A stretch of 64,000 bases of DNA from Tunturiibacter gelidiferens. Its GTDB lineage: Bacteria; Acidobacteriota; Terriglobia; Terriglobales; Acidobacteriaceae. Under the pieces are notes generated by a model. That model did no database searches, was not told the DNA's origin, and saw only the letters and a program-made list of their open reading frames with translations. Below are positions 45,224 through 55,397 of the stretch, one piece after another; position 1 is the stretch's first letter, and each line of letters starts with the position of its first letter. A program made the position numbers and the translations under genes. Location: contig NZ_JACHEB010000006.1 in NCBI RefSeq assembly GCF_014201335.1, positions 248,001 through 312,000 on the forward strand, read 5' to 3'.

Positions 45224-48200
45224 GCTCGACCTCCGATGATTTCGAGTACTGCCCTCCGCGGGATAAGCCAAGTTACCGCCACTGGGAACAGCCTGGCACT
45301 CGGGTCGCGGAATCGGGAACGAATGTGCGCGGATTCGCGTTCGATCTCATCCGGAATCTCCATGAACCGACGCCTCAACGCAGACAGATCGCGTTCGCGC
45401 TGCTGCTTACCAAGTTCATCGCCACCCAGATCAAGCATGAGCTGAGGATTGTCCTTACTTTCCAGCTCCCCCTGAATGGCGCGTTGTAATTCGGTCATTA
45501 CGATCTTGAGCTTGTTCCCTTCTTTCTCGGCTAGTTCTTCGAGATTCTTCTCCAAATTCTTAGTGCGTTCGGCGCGGCGAGCTTCGAGAGATGCCAGGAG
45601 AGCATCGTGTTGCTTGGGCCACAGTGCCTGAAAACGGGCTTCGATGGCGGCAGGTACGGGTGTATCAGTGGCAGCAGCTAGCGCAGCCTTGGTCTCACTG
45701 ACATTAAGCCGGCTGAAACGGCCTTCGATCAGCGCTCCTCCGGCGGCAATGATCTCTTCATGCAATCGATGGTTGTCACCGCCAAGAACGACGATGCGGC
45801 CGTGTGCGATCACGACTGGGTGACTGAGTGCGGAGTCGTCAACCACGCAGGCGGAGACGCGGGACAGGTGTTTGGCTTGCGTACCAAGGGACCATATCTC
45901 CGCCCGTAGCAACCGTAGGCACATCTGCACTAGACGGTGATTAAGATGGGCAAGAACAACATCATCGCGGCCCGCGGCCAGCGCGGGGTCGAAGACGATC
46001 GGGCGGATGGACTTTGTGTGCGGATGTGCCAAGCCTTCGGCACACTGAGCCCAGGTGCCGGAGAGTGCAGGCAGACGGAAAACCGGGCAGGATTTGCGCA
46101 CACCGGTGGGGTCGGGCCAGATACTCTTCATTTCGACGGGGATCAATGCGGCTTGCTCGGCCAATTCCATGCCGACACGCACGACGTTCTCGATGTGTTC
46201 GGGGGTAAGGTTCAACTCATGTTGGGTCTCGTGCAGCTGCGAAGCCAGCCTTTCCAGTTGCTCGCGCAACTGGCGATCAAACTTGAGCATGCGACGAACT
46301 GGTTCGGCTTCCAGCTCGGCACGGGTCGTATCTAGTCGGTTGCGTCGGCCCAACATTGCTTCTTCGACCTGGATGGCGATGACCGGACCGACTTTACCCA
46401 AATCTTCTCGTATTGTTTCTAGCTTGAGCGCAGCGCGCATGAGGAATTCCAGATCGCCTTCCAGATCGCCGACCTTGCCCGTTGTGCTGGCCGAACCGAA
46501 GCCGCAGCCTACGAAATGGTGGATGTGCACTTCATTCGACTTCTGGCCGTGGCGGTCCACGCGTCCGTTGCGCTGTTCCATACGATTGGGGTTCCAGGGA
46601 ATCTCGATGTGGATGAGCCTCGAGCAGTAGTTTTGGAGGTTCACTCCCTCAGATGCTGCATCGGTAGCTAGCAGGATGCGCACTGTCGACTGTTTGGGGT
46701 GTGTCTGGAAGGCAGCCTTAATGCGCTCACGCTGATCCTTAACCATCCCGCCGTAGATCATTTCCAGCCGACCTTCTTTCGCGAATCCCTCACGAGCCAG
46801 CAGGTCGTAGAGCCATTTCTGGGTAGCACGGTATTCGGTAAACAGGATCACTCGCTCTTCGTTCCACCTACCGCCGGGCTTGAGGGTCTGCTTCAGCCAA
46901 TCAATCAGCGTTCGCGCCTTGCAATCAGCTCTTAGACTGGTCTTGGCAGCGTAATCACTGAGCTGCTTGAGTAGACCTCGTTCTTCGGCAGAGACCGGCG
47001 AAAGTGCTTGGCTCGCCGATCCCATCACTTCACCCATCTGGGCTTCATATTCCTCGTCGTCGTCGTAATCGTCGCCGTAATCAGCAATGTCCCGTGCATA
47101 ACTAGCGGCGACGGTCCTGGCGCCAACCGTATTGATGTGTTTTTCCAGCGTGATGCCAAAGGCGGCCGGAGACGAGAAGAGGCGCTTCTTGAGTAACTTG
47201 AGGACAAACTCCGCAGCAAGCCGCTCACCTTCGGAAGCGGCGCTCTTAAGGCGCAATTCAGAATACCGTTGCAGGTTGGAATGGGCTAGGCGTTCCTCGT
47301 CTGTGTACGGCACCTCCAAGTGCTTCACGACTCGCTCAGCAAATCGCCGACTGCCGTCCCAACGCAGCTTGAGTTCAGACTTCATGCGGCGGACCATCAC
47401 CGCATCAAGCTGGGAGCGGTCGGGCGTTACGGCACGGGCAAAACGCTGCCTGTCGAGCAGCTCAAGCAAGGCGGCAAAGCTCTCCCTATAACCGTTGTGC
47501 GGGGTGGCGGAGAGGAACAGTTTGTGCTCGAAATGGGGTGCCAGCGACCGAATGGCGTCGGTACGCATGGAGTCCGTCGCATATTTGCCTCGTCCAGACG
47601 GTGCTACGTTGTGGGCTTCATCGACGATCATCATGTCGTAAGCCCGTGGATATGCGGGCTGATCGCCGGCCGGCAAGGTCTCCCGGAAAGTGCGCAGTTG
47701 CCTTTCGCGCTTGAGGAAGTCAATGGAGGTGACGAGCCGCGGAAAGTGGGACCAGGGATTTACATGGATGCCGCGTTTGCGTCGCAATTGGCTGATACTT
47801 TCGCTGTCAATGATGCGGAACTCAAGGCCGAACTTATCTCGCATCTCTTCTTTCCATTGGAGTTGCAAGGAAGATGGGCAGATGATCAACACAGAGCGCA
47901 CCCGGTGTCGCAGGATCATCTCCTGCACCACTAGGCCAGCTTCGATGGTCTTACCCAGACCAACATCGTCGGCGATCAGCAGATTGACTCGTGGCATTGA
48001 GAGCGCGCGCACGACCGGGTCAAGTTGATACTCGTCAACTTCAATACCACTGCGGAACGGGGATTGAAGGGCGCGATCATCAGCCTGAGAAACGGCCCCC
48101 CAACGCACCGCATCAAGAAATGCCTGCAACCGCAAGGGAGAGTCGAATGACACCGGCTCGGGCAATGCGGACTTCTCACGTACCGCAGTCCCCGGTTCGA

Positions 48201-48381
48201 TCTCCCACAGGACCTGAAGTTCCTCACCCAGACCATCGTCCTCGACCGATGAAAGCTTGATTAAATGTGAGGGACCCTTAGAGCCTGGGGTGAGGCCCAT
48301 GGCCGAAGGGATGATTTCGGTGACGACAAAGGGACGTTTTCGAACTACAACTAACTGGCCAATTTCCGGACGAAACTTCAT
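45220..48381 (-). CDS. drmD: DISARM class 1 SNF2-type helicase DrmD
   Basis: A 1053-residue SNF2-family protein. Walker A is DVGLGKTIEAGL (about 139-150), the Walker B box DEAH is near 254-257, and LLATDAASEGVNLQ and MEQRNGRVDRHGQ represent motifs V and VI. A helical C-terminal region follows. DrmD defines class 1 DISARM; class 2 carries drmE and a cytosine methylase instead. The ATG at 48381 is used because the protein becomes family-like at once (KFRPEIGQLVVVRKRPFVV); a frame to 48438 exists. First gene of the operon. Confidence 0.92.
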   Translation of the reverse strand: MKFRPEIGQLVVVRKRPFVVTEIIPSAMGLTPGSKGPSHLIKLSSVEDDGLGEELQVLWEIEPGTAVREKSALPEPVSFDSPLRLQAFLDAVRWGAVSQADDRALQSPFRSGIEVDEYQLDPVVRALSMPRVNLLIADDVGLGKTIEAGLVVQEMILRHRVRSVLIICPSSLQLQWKEEMRDKFGLEFRIIDSESISQLRRKRGIHVNPWSHFPRLVTSIDFLKRERQLRTFRETLPAGDQPAYPRAYDMMIVDEAHNVAPSGRGKYATDSMRTDAIRSLAPHFEHKLFLSATPHNGYRESFAALLELLDRQRFARAVTPDRSQLDAVMVRRMKSELKLRWDGSRRFAERVVKHLEVPYTDEERLAHSNLQRYSELRLKSAASEGERLAAEFVLKLLKKRLFSSPAAFGITLEKHINTVGARTVAASYARDIADYGDDYDDDEEYEAQMGEVMGSASQALSPVSAEERGLLKQLSDYAAKTSLRADCKARTLIDWLKQTLKPGGRWNEERVILFTEYRATQKWLYDLLAREGFAKEGRLEMIYGGMVKDQRERIKAAFQTHPKQSTVRILLATDAASEGVNLQNYCSRLIHIEIPWNPNRMEQRNGRVDRHGQKSNEVHIHHFVGCGFGSASTTGKVGDLEGDLEFLMRAALKLETIREDLGKVGPVIAIQVEEAMLGRRNRLDTTRAELEAEPVRRMLKFDRQLREQLERLASQLHETQHELNLTPEHIENVVRVGMELAEQAALIPVEMKSIWPDPTGVRKSCPVFRLPALSGTWAQCAEGLAHPHTKSIRPIVFDPALAAGRDDVVLAHLNHRLVQMCLRLLRAEIWSLGTQAKHLSRVSACVVDDSALSHPVVIAHGRIVVLGGDNHRLHEEIIAAGGALIEGRFSRLNVSETKAALAAATDTPVPAAIEARFQALWPKQHDALLASLEARRAERTKNLEKNLEELAEKEGNKLKIVMTELQRAIQGELESKDNPQLMLDLGGDELGKQQRERDLSALRRRFMEIPDEIERESAHIRSRFRDPSARLFPVAVTWLIPRRAVLEIIGGRA

Positions 48382-48930
48382 TATTAGAGATCCCACTCGT
48401 AGCTCTTTATTGCCGGAGGCAGCTACCCAGAGTCTCAAGCATCTTTAGGGTCGGCAGCGCTCGGCAAGGGATTCAGCTGATCTGTCGATACCTTCTGTGT
48501 TCTGTTCGACACCGACATCGCGTAGTGTAACAGTCGTTCCTTTGATGTTTCGAAACATGGGTGTTTAAAGCTGGGTCCATAAACCATTCCCGAGACCAAG
48601 GTAGCGCCGTTGCCGGCAACCAGGGCCCAAAACCGTCCAGTCAGCGCCTACGAGGCCCTGGGGCCCGAGATCGCTTTTACGCACTTCTGAGCGTCGGGCA
48701 CTTGGACTACGAAGATCTATGCACTCAGAACGAGCTGGCCTTTTCATGACCTGAGCCGCGGCCCGGAACTCCAACGGCTACTGAACTCGGTCCGCAGAGA
48801 ACTAACAGCTTCCGCCAGCGCCACCCCTGCGGGCACATACACCATAAGAATCCACGCCACCGAAATCAACCGCGTCCTGTAACAAAAGCCACTACGCCAA
48901 AGCCCAATAAGCTGGCTGAAGTCCACTAGC
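48382..48930. other. Upstream region of the DISARM operon; decayed DNA
   Basis: About 550 bp between drmD and the broken LuxR-type regulator, containing the DISARM promoter somewhere near 48,400-48,560. The part from 48,600 to 48,900 has broken protein-like frames on the plus strand (for example SRGPELQRLLNSVRREL) with stops, suggesting a dead gene. No -10/-35 box is clear enough to claim. Confidence 0.4.
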
Positions 48931-50048
48931 TCAACATGCGTCAAGCAGTCTCACGAGTTCCCCCTGTCTTTTGGTTCCCGTTTTGTGAAAGAGACTCTTC
49001 ACCTGGGTTCGCACCGTCTCCCACCCAATCTCAAGCAAATCCGCGGCTTCGCGGAGGGACTTACCTTCCAGCAATAGAATGGCAAGTCGCGTCTCGGCGT
49101 GAGATAAGCGGTACATCTCCCTGAGAACGGAAGGAGCCGCGCCGTCGTGGCAGTCCGGATCCGAAATGAAGATGGTAGCAACAGCCTCTTGCGGTACGTC
49201 TGCGTCGCGAGATATAAGCGGTACTACCGAGATCTGCAAAGGTCGCCCCCTATTGCGGGAGATGACAAGGCCCGCAACGGAGGGGTGTGTTTTCTCTGTG
49301 ACCGCCCGGATGGCTAGTAAAATGGCTGCTCGCAAGCGTGAGTTTTCTGAGGGCTTTTGGGCCGCAACTTCAGAATGGCTTAGAACCAGCCCGTCCCGTT
49401 TGTCACAGATAGCACGCGCAGCTGCATTCACGAGAACCGGCCTGCCCTTCAAATTTACGAGCACCAGCGCTGTCGGCAATCGATCGAATGCCGACTCAAG
49501 GTCACAAGCTCTGCGTTGCAGCGCCTGCAACTTATGTTTGGTTGCGAGAGCGGTTCGGAGGTGAGGGGCAACGATTCGCAACATGGCCAACTGTTCGCGA
49601 TCAATCGGACCTTCATTTGGTCCGCGATAGATACTCAGTACTTCGAATGCTTTTGTAGAGGCAATCGCCGAAACACATGCCACCTCGCAAATACCCTGTT
49701 TAGACAAAAACTCGTTGTAGAAGACGCTCGTCCGCATCTCCTCTTCTGCCCAAAGCTCTTGACCTTGGATGACGATTCGCCCAGACGAGGCCAATCTGGG
49801 AAATCGTTTCGTCCATTCATCGACTGGTAGTAATGTGTCTCGTAGGACTCCGCACCTTCAACCATGCACTCGCCAACATTGGCCAGAATACGGTGACCTT
49901 CATTATCACGTAAGTGAGATATCAAAGCGGCTTTACTGATTCCGCTCATGTTCGTCAATTGGGATACGAATTTGCTCCAGCACTCTGGATAGAGAGGCGC
50001 AGAGTAAAGTGCGTTTAGGGCAGTGCTAAGGTTGCTGTCGGAGGTCAC
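48931..50048 (-). pseudogene. LuxR-type regulator broken by one frameshift
   Basis: Two overlapping frames form one regulator. The upstream frame (from ATG 50048) gives LNALYSAPLYPECWSKFVSQ and continues to NDFPDWPRL near 49,790. The other frame continues ASSGRIVIQGQELWAEEE, a linker, and a GerE/LuxR HTH at the C-terminus (LSHAETRLAILLLEGKSLRE AADLLEIGWETVRTQVKSLF, written here as two parts). A single-base indel in the CCCAGATTGGCC region joins them; the whole would be about 372 residues. It lies upstream of DISARM on the same strand. Genuine mutation or sequencing error cannot be told apart here. Confidence 0.78.
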
Positions 50049-50308
50049 GAATTTTCCACCTCGCTAAAGATATCAATAGAGGCTGCCGGAGAAAGCCTAG
50101 CACTCAATTCGCGCACAAATCACTATCTTTCACCCGAACGGGTGAAGATCAGTGTTCTCGGTTAGCGTAGCTTCAATGATCATATTCGGTGCTTCATATC
50201 GCCTCGAATCCAATGACATCAGCGATGGAGGTGCCAGATCTCTTCGTGATCTTCGAACTACTTGTGAATCTGTTGTTCTATATTCCAACTGCTTATGAGG
50301 TAATTCTT

Positions 50309-50625
50309 ATGCGAACTCGCGGAATCTACGTTGCGATTATGTGCCTGTTTTTCAGCGTCGGAGCTTATCCTCAAGCCCAAGTTTTGTACTGCAACACGGC
50401 ACAAAACACAAGTTGCGAACAAGCGAATGCTGGCGGTCAGTGGACACTCTACAATCCCTACACATACAGGATCGTCGTGCACTTGACTCGTTTCGTCAAT
50501 AACGGTTTGAAACAGATACATATTCTGAAGACGAAACCCTCAATGGAAAGGAGACTAAATTTCTACTTTGTCAAAACGGCCAACCGCCAGTCAACTATCA
50601 GGTGAACAGCGTGAGCAAAGGATAA
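50309..50625 (+). pseudogene. Possible frameshifted small secreted protein
   Basis: From ATG 50309 the frame gives a signal peptide (IYVAIMCLFFSVGAYPQAQ) and a Cys-containing segment (LYCNTAQNTSCEQANAG). Near 50,500 the more protein-like reading moves one frame over (SEDETLNGKETKFLLCQNGQ, ending at the TAA at 50623-50625). Read this way, a short periplasmic or secreted protein has lost its frame. Modest support. Confidence 0.4.
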
Positions 50626-51776
50626 AAGGCAGATACCTGAAGCGAATCCTTCGCCTGATGCTGTGGTCATTGTGTCGGTCGCACTGACCAAAGTCGCACT
50701 CTCCTCTACTGTCTACGATCTCATATGTCGGGCTGTAATCTGAATGGCACGGAGGGCGACACTGTTGCCTAGTAATGGGAGTGGTCCAGGATTGGATGTC
50801 ACTAAGACGCTCTATGGGTTTCTCGAAGCCGTTACTACCTAAGAGGGACTGCGCAGTCGGAGTCTACCTGTCCACGGTGGAATGACGGACGGACCCTGCC
50901 TCGCGGGCGCGTAGATGGAATTTGCTTTCATCGCACCGGTACACGTAGTGCTAATTTGCGGCTACCTCCACGTGACGTCGGAGAAGCTCGCGTCCTTGAT
51001 GACGCAAACGACCCCTGTCAACGGTCCTTAGGCATATCAGCATGAATCTTCTAGGGTGGTCGAACTGCAACCAACTACCACTGGATGGGGTAGAAGAAAT
51101 ATGTGCGGAGAGAGACCGAAATCGTGTTTTGACGACTTTAGTGGCAACTTAGGCGACATTTGATCCGGAATTTCATCAAAAAACGATCCCCGAGTATAGT
51201 GACTCTAATTGAATTCGTACAAAATATGTGAATTAGGTAAGGTCAATGGCTGTTGGCGTTGACTCACCTGCCAATTGCGCAGCTCTCGTCCGGTACGACT
51301 AATTACTCTTGCTAGCTCCTATTCTTCATCGTCAAATGCGACCAAATCCGACCTGATCGGATCCAAGTCGCACCTTACCCGTGCATTCTTCGCGATGGTT
51401 GTAGCGGGGCGACGCTTGATCTTAAGGCCGACTACTTCGACGGATTTGATGACTATTGGTTCCTAAACGGTCTGACCTTCAGAGGATACGATCATCTGCG
51501 GATCGCCATCGCGCGTAGCTCAAGCAATAAGCAGCCAGCGACGCAGAAGTCGACACCACGGAGCATATCGAGTGAGGCCACGTCAGCGACGACGCACTTC
51601 CATTCGATTTTAGCAGTGACCGTCAGCACGTCGGACAACAGGTGCTTCAGCGAACTAGGATCGCGGTTGTGAGTGTTCGCTTAGACGGGTTGCCGTTAAG
51701 GACCCGGAGTACTGTCGGTTGTGGGGCTGGGCCAGGCATTTATGACCTATTTCGTCGTGCAGTAAACTTAGTAGAC
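50626..51776. other. About 1.1 kb without a recognisable gene
   Basis: Short open frames occur on both strands, none with a ribosome site or domain. The stretch looks like eroded DNA in the decay zone of the island. The promoter of the AbiTii gene must lie toward its right end, but I cannot define it. Confidence 0.4.
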
Positions 51777-52688
51777 ATGCTTCTTCAAGAGCTTATTGAT
51801 CTAGCCAGCGACCACACGAAGCCCATCGCTACCTTGCTCCGCAAGTGCGTTATTCTTGCCCATCGAATTGGAAACGCCAGGCTTAAGGAATGGGCGAACA
51901 ACGAGCTCAACGGCTACCCAAATAGGGATGACGTTCCTGAATATCGGATTACAGCCGGCCCAGCTAAAGGTAACTTTTCTGGTGCCATGAATGCGTCGTG
52001 GTCAGGCTTTCCAATTCCCTCACATTTGTTGGAGGAGGACCACAAACGTTTCGCGCGCACAGTAGAGCTCACCCAGGCAATAAGTGCCTACGAAGATCTC
52101 CTACACCATCGAAGCACGGACGATGGCACAATGACGATACCTTGGCCTCAAAACCTTGCGCTTTACTATCAAACGAAGTTAAAGAACAGCAGACACATGG
52201 TGCTGATATCCGCTTACCAAGAGATTCCGAGGTCCGCTATTGTTGAACTCATCGACACCATCCGAACGAGGGTCTTAAATCTAGCTTTAGAAATCCAGAC
52301 CGAAGTTGGCGAAGAGGATGGAGATCTCAAGTCCCTGAGCCATGCAGCTGAACAGAAGGTTGATCAGACAATCGTCAATAACATCTACGGGGGCCAAGTC
52401 TACGTTTCATCGGGACGTTCGACAATAAATGTGAGTCAACAAGGCCTCACACCAGGCGATTGGAATCAGCTGCAAGAACTGCTGCTGAGTTCAGGTGTCA
52501 GCAAAGCCGAGGTTCATGAACTGTCAACTGTAATAAAACAGGATGACGCACCTATGGGAGCTGGAGCTTCTGGATGGATCAAGCGAACCGGCCCTAAGGT
52601 GTTGAGCGGCGGGATTAAGATGGGAGCTACCATCGGGCAGACGCTACTTACTGCCTACTTAAAGCAATACTGGGGCCTCGACTCGTAA
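51777..52688 (+). CDS. AbiTii-domain protein
   Basis: A 303-residue protein. The N-terminal 190 residues match the AbiTii pattern: LLQELIDLASDHTKPIATLL RKCVILAHRIGN (given in two parts), LKEWANNELNGYP, the PxYR-like EYRI, and a long helix (VELIDTIRTRVLNLALEIQT). This domain is found in abortive-infection-like proteins and as an N-terminal part of other defence proteins. A short beta repeat (NNIYGGQVYVSSG...INVSQQ) and a helical C-terminus ending with a hydrophobic segment follow. Start at 51777 because the domain begins there; the frame is open to 51642. No enzyme motif seen. Likely phage-defence role. Confidence 0.72.
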   Translation: MLLQELIDLASDHTKPIATLLRKCVILAHRIGNARLKEWANNELNGYPNRDDVPEYRITAGPAKGNFSGAMNASWSGFPIPSHLLEEDHKRFARTVELTQAISAYEDLLHHRSTDDGTMTIPWPQNLALYYQTKLKNSRHMVLISAYQEIPRSAIVELIDTIRTRVLNLALEIQTEVGEEDGDLKSLSHAAEQKVDQTIVNNIYGGQVYVSSGRSTINVSQQGLTPGDWNQLQELLLSSGVSKAEVHELSTVIKQDDAPMGAGASGWIKRTGPKVLSGGIKMGATIGQTLLTAYLKQYWGLDS

Positions 52689-52777
52689 ATTCCTATTTAG
52701 CGGGAATATGCGCGTGACGAGCGTGTGGTTCTCCAACCCGTTGTGGTGAAACAAGCATCCCCCTACCCCTCGGGTTT

Positions 52778-53106
52778 CTACTGATACACCATGTCTAATG
52801 GCGCATCGTCATCGACCGTGGTCTTGACGATCTTCCCGTTGGAGCTAATGCGTCTTTGCGAACGGTGTCTTCGTTGAGCACCTTGCTGTACAAGACAGGA
52901 TGCGTGCAGTCGACTATGACTGCGCGGGCGTGATGATCGTGAACGAGATAAAACTCGGCAACGAAGTGAAGCCCGCTTGTGTGGCCGCGCTCCACCGCTC
53001 TGATACGACCATGAAGGTCGTATACGGGGTGACCCGTTACAGGACACATAGATGATGCTGGTACGGTGCAGACTGCATTCGTTGGGATCGGCTTGTGACC
53101 AACCAC
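52778..53106 (-). pseudogene. Possible frameshifted small gene
   Basis: The frame from 53106 gives a protein-like stretch (GLHFVAEFYLVHDHHARAVI ... VLYSKVLNEDTVRKDAL), after which the neighbouring frame gives a sensible end (ISSNGKIVKTTVDDDAPLDM). One indel near 52,850 would join them. Family unknown. Confidence 0.4.
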
Positions 53107-53162
53107 AGTCGTTGGAACCTGTAGCAGTAACTCATCACCGTTAATGACCTAAGACACTTTTC

Positions 53163-53366
53163 TCATGCTGATTCCTTCTCTAGTTCCACATGACATCCAG
53201 TGCGTACGCTGAATACTTTCTCAAGCACTAGTCTGAGATGCGTGTGTGTGGTGATCTTGAGGAGATGATGTACAGCTGTCGCCGCCGTCACTCTTGATTT
53301 GGTCTTCAAGCAGTGTTGGCAGGGGTGGCAGTCACGACTGAGCGCCTGTGCCTTATACGACACCAA
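53163..53366 (-). CDS. Doubtful small ORF
   Basis: A 67-residue frame with a helical, coding-like C-terminal half (HTHLRLVLEKVFSVRTGCHV). It overlaps the 3' end of the next minus-strand gene by 14 bp. No ribosome site is obvious. Listed because composition is protein-like; may be a fragment. Confidence 0.3.
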   Translation of the reverse strand: MVSYKAQALSRDCHPCQHCLKTKSRVTAATAVHHLLKITTHTHLRLVLEKVFSVRTGCHVELEKESA

Positions 53367-53640
53367 TCACTTGAATATCCTCTGGAGCTGCTTGAGCCAA
53401 GCCGGCGTTCGCGGTGGACGGTCTCGATACGAGCTCTGCATCGGAGATCAACTGGGATAGCTCAACCCTGAGTGAAGGTGTCAGCTGATTGGCTGTCGTC
53501 AACAGTTTGAAGACGTCGGTTCCAACTTGAGATAGATCTTCTACGCCGGTGATGATTTTATTACCTACGTATTCAGCAGTGGACTTCTGGCTCATAGTGT
53601 CTTCTTCCGCCGGCGTCGGCTGTGACGGAGCGTTGCTCAC
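53353..53640 (-). CDS. Small hypothetical protein divergent from the DUF4062 gene
   Basis: A 95-residue protein from a GTG at 53640, or 80 residues from the ATG at 53595, which has GGAAGAAGA upstream. The core is helical (AEYVGNKIITGVEDLSQVGT DVFKLL, in two parts), with a flexible Ser/Ala-rich tail. It shares a short upstream region with the DUF4062 gene. Possibly a regulator or antitoxin-like partner by position only. Confidence 0.5.
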   Translation of the reverse strand: MSNAPSQPTPAEEDTMSQKSTAEYVGNKIITGVEDLSQVGTDVFKLLTTANQLTPSLRVELSQLISDAELVSRPSTANAGLAQAAPEDIQVIGVV

Positions 53641-53713
53641 GGTAGTTTTTCGACATCACCCCTGTTGGGAATTGGAGGTAAGGTGCGGTTATAACTATAT
53701 ACAGGAGAACGAA

Positions 53714-54865
53714 ATGAGCTTCGACGCCAAGGTCCTAAGAGTGATGATTGCATCACCGGGGGACGTGCAAGACGAAAGACGAATTGCCACTGAAGTTATT
53801 AACGAATGGAATGGGATACACGCGGGGAATCGCGGCATTGTACTGCTACCAGTGAAATGGGAGACTCACACGACTCCCCAGATGGGAGCCCCTCCACAAG
53901 TATTGGTCAACAAGCAGATATTGGACGATGCCGATATCCTAATCGGCATCTTTGGTATCCGGCTTGGAACTCCTACTACCTCGTACACGAGCGGGACAGT
54001 AGAGGAGATTACACTTCACGCCGATAGACAAAAGACGGTTAAGTTGTATTTCTCGAACGCTCCGCTACCTCGGGGCTACGATCAGGCCCAATACGCGGCC
54101 CTCGAAATCTTCCGTAAGGAATGCCAGCAGAAAGGCCTGTACCATCCTTACGATAGCATCGTTGAATTTGAGAAGGACTTTAGACGTCACTTAGAGCTGG
54201 AGCTTAATGATCCGCTATACCGCACTGCGACGGTCGCGCAAGTTCCAACGAATGTCAGGCCAGTAGCTGGCCTACCTGATCTGACCGAAGAGGCGGCGGA
54301 GATGCTTAAGGACGCTGTTGCATCGGGTGGCGACATCTTGGTAAGCGATAGGATTGGCAGGAACTACATCTCGGCCGGCGGGAAGCTCTACGGCGACAAA
54401 GAACTTTCTCCGAAGAGCCTGGCCATTTGGAAAACGGCATTGAGTCAGTTGGAGAAGCTTGGGTATGTTGAGTCTGTTTCGCAGTCAATTCGAAGAGTAA
54501 CCGGATCAGGATATAGGGTCGACGAACTCCTGAGCGGAGATGTCATTCCGACGGAAGAGCGTGCCATTCCTCGACTATCGAACGACGCACAAACACTGTT
54601 GGTCGCTGCTTCCTTGGATGAGCACGGAAGCGTCCTAGAGACGGAGATGAACGGTTTGTATGACCTTATCAGTAATGGGCAGGGATACGTCACTAACCGC
54701 AGTGCTAGAGAACGAGCTCGCTGGAAGGCCGCTTTAGACGAATTACAGAAAGAGAATCTATTTAGTGAAAAAGAAGGAGACATCTACAGGATTTCTTCAA
54801 GGGGCTTTGATGTAGTCGCTAGGATTGCTCAGCAAGACGTAAAAGGGTTGCAGGAAATTCTTTGA
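53714..54865 (+). CDS. DUF4062 protein with two winged-helix-like repeats
   Basis: A 383-residue protein. The DUF4062 domain is N-terminal: VMIASPGDVQDERRIATEVI near residue 10, DADILIGIFGIRLGTPT near 78 and SGTVEEI near 98. DUF4062 is a Rossmann/TIR-like fold found in NTPase-linked and defence proteins. The rest holds two similar modules (about 185-280 and 295-380), each ending in a wing-like pattern: WKTALSQLEKLGYVESVSQ...GYRV and WKAALDELQKENLFSEKEG...IYRI. AGGAG lies 7 nt before the ATG at 53714. Absence of a STAND ATPase, the usual partner of DUF4062, makes it unusual. Likely a sensor or effector in defence, unproven. Confidence 0.75.
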   Translation: MSFDAKVLRVMIASPGDVQDERRIATEVINEWNGIHAGNRGIVLLPVKWETHTTPQMGAPPQVLVNKQILDDADILIGIFGIRLGTPTTSYTSGTVEEITLHADRQKTVKLYFSNAPLPRGYDQAQYAALEIFRKECQQKGLYHPYDSIVEFEKDFRRHLELELNDPLYRTATVAQVPTNVRPVAGLPDLTEEAAEMLKDAVASGGDILVSDRIGRNYISAGGKLYGDKELSPKSLAIWKTALSQLEKLGYVESVSQSIRRVTGSGYRVDELLSGDVIPTEERAIPRLSNDAQTLLVAASLDEHGSVLETEMNGLYDLISNGQGYVTNRSARERARWKAALDELQKENLFSEKEGDIYRISSRGFDVVARIAQQDVKGLQEIL

Positions 54866-55190
54866 TCCTCGATGCGCTCTATTTGAGAGCTTTAACCTGC
54901 ACGCCAATCATGCCGACGGCTGGTCGCGGAGCGCTTCAAGGTATCGACGTGTTTGGCGACCTTTATTCAGTGGCCGCCGGGCCCGTCATGCCGGATCTTT
55001 TGCTGCTCACTTTTACTGATGCGTTTCAAGCTGCGTTTCGTAACGCGGCCCTCCGGAATTTTGCAAGTTTGTTCTTGAGAGCTGCACTGGTGACTCAAAG
55101 CTGTCCAGCGATCTCAGCCATGTTGAATCCGGCCAGGAGCTTATGAGCCACCTGCTGGATGCCGTCTGGGAGTTGAGAAGTATCGACGTA
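54866..55190 (-). pseudogene. Remnant of a gene, antisense reading only
   Basis: On the minus strand from about 55,190 the sequence reads DGIQQVAHKLLAGFNMAEIA, then a stop, then TSAALKNKLAKFRRAALRN, then more stops: an HTH-like helical protein in ruins. The plus-strand frame 54862-55146 has no support. Weak evidence. Confidence 0.3.
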
Positions 55191-55397
55191 GGTTGATTCC
55201 TGACTCACAGGTTGGGAGTTCTCGTCGAACTCCTATGTGTGATCTGAGCTGGATCGGTAATGCTCGAGTCGTGTTCTCTTGATGATGGCTCGCACCCATC
55301 GGCTGAATGCCGTCTCATCAGCTCGTGAAAGTGAATTTGGGGTGAGGTTGTTAGCACGTCTGTCTTCTCGCCAGACGATCGTCTAAAATCTGTGATC

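Noticed and set aside
41162..48381. BREX or class 2 DISARM
   Set aside because: The methylase resembles PglX, but there is no PglZ, BrxC or BrxL; the SNF2 helicase and adenine methylase mark class 1, and no drmE or cytosine methylase is present.
54862..55146. Plus-strand frame overlapping the end of the DUF4062 gene by 4 bp
   Set aside because: The overlap looks like coupling, but composition is poor and the opposite strand shows remnants of an HTH-like gene instead.
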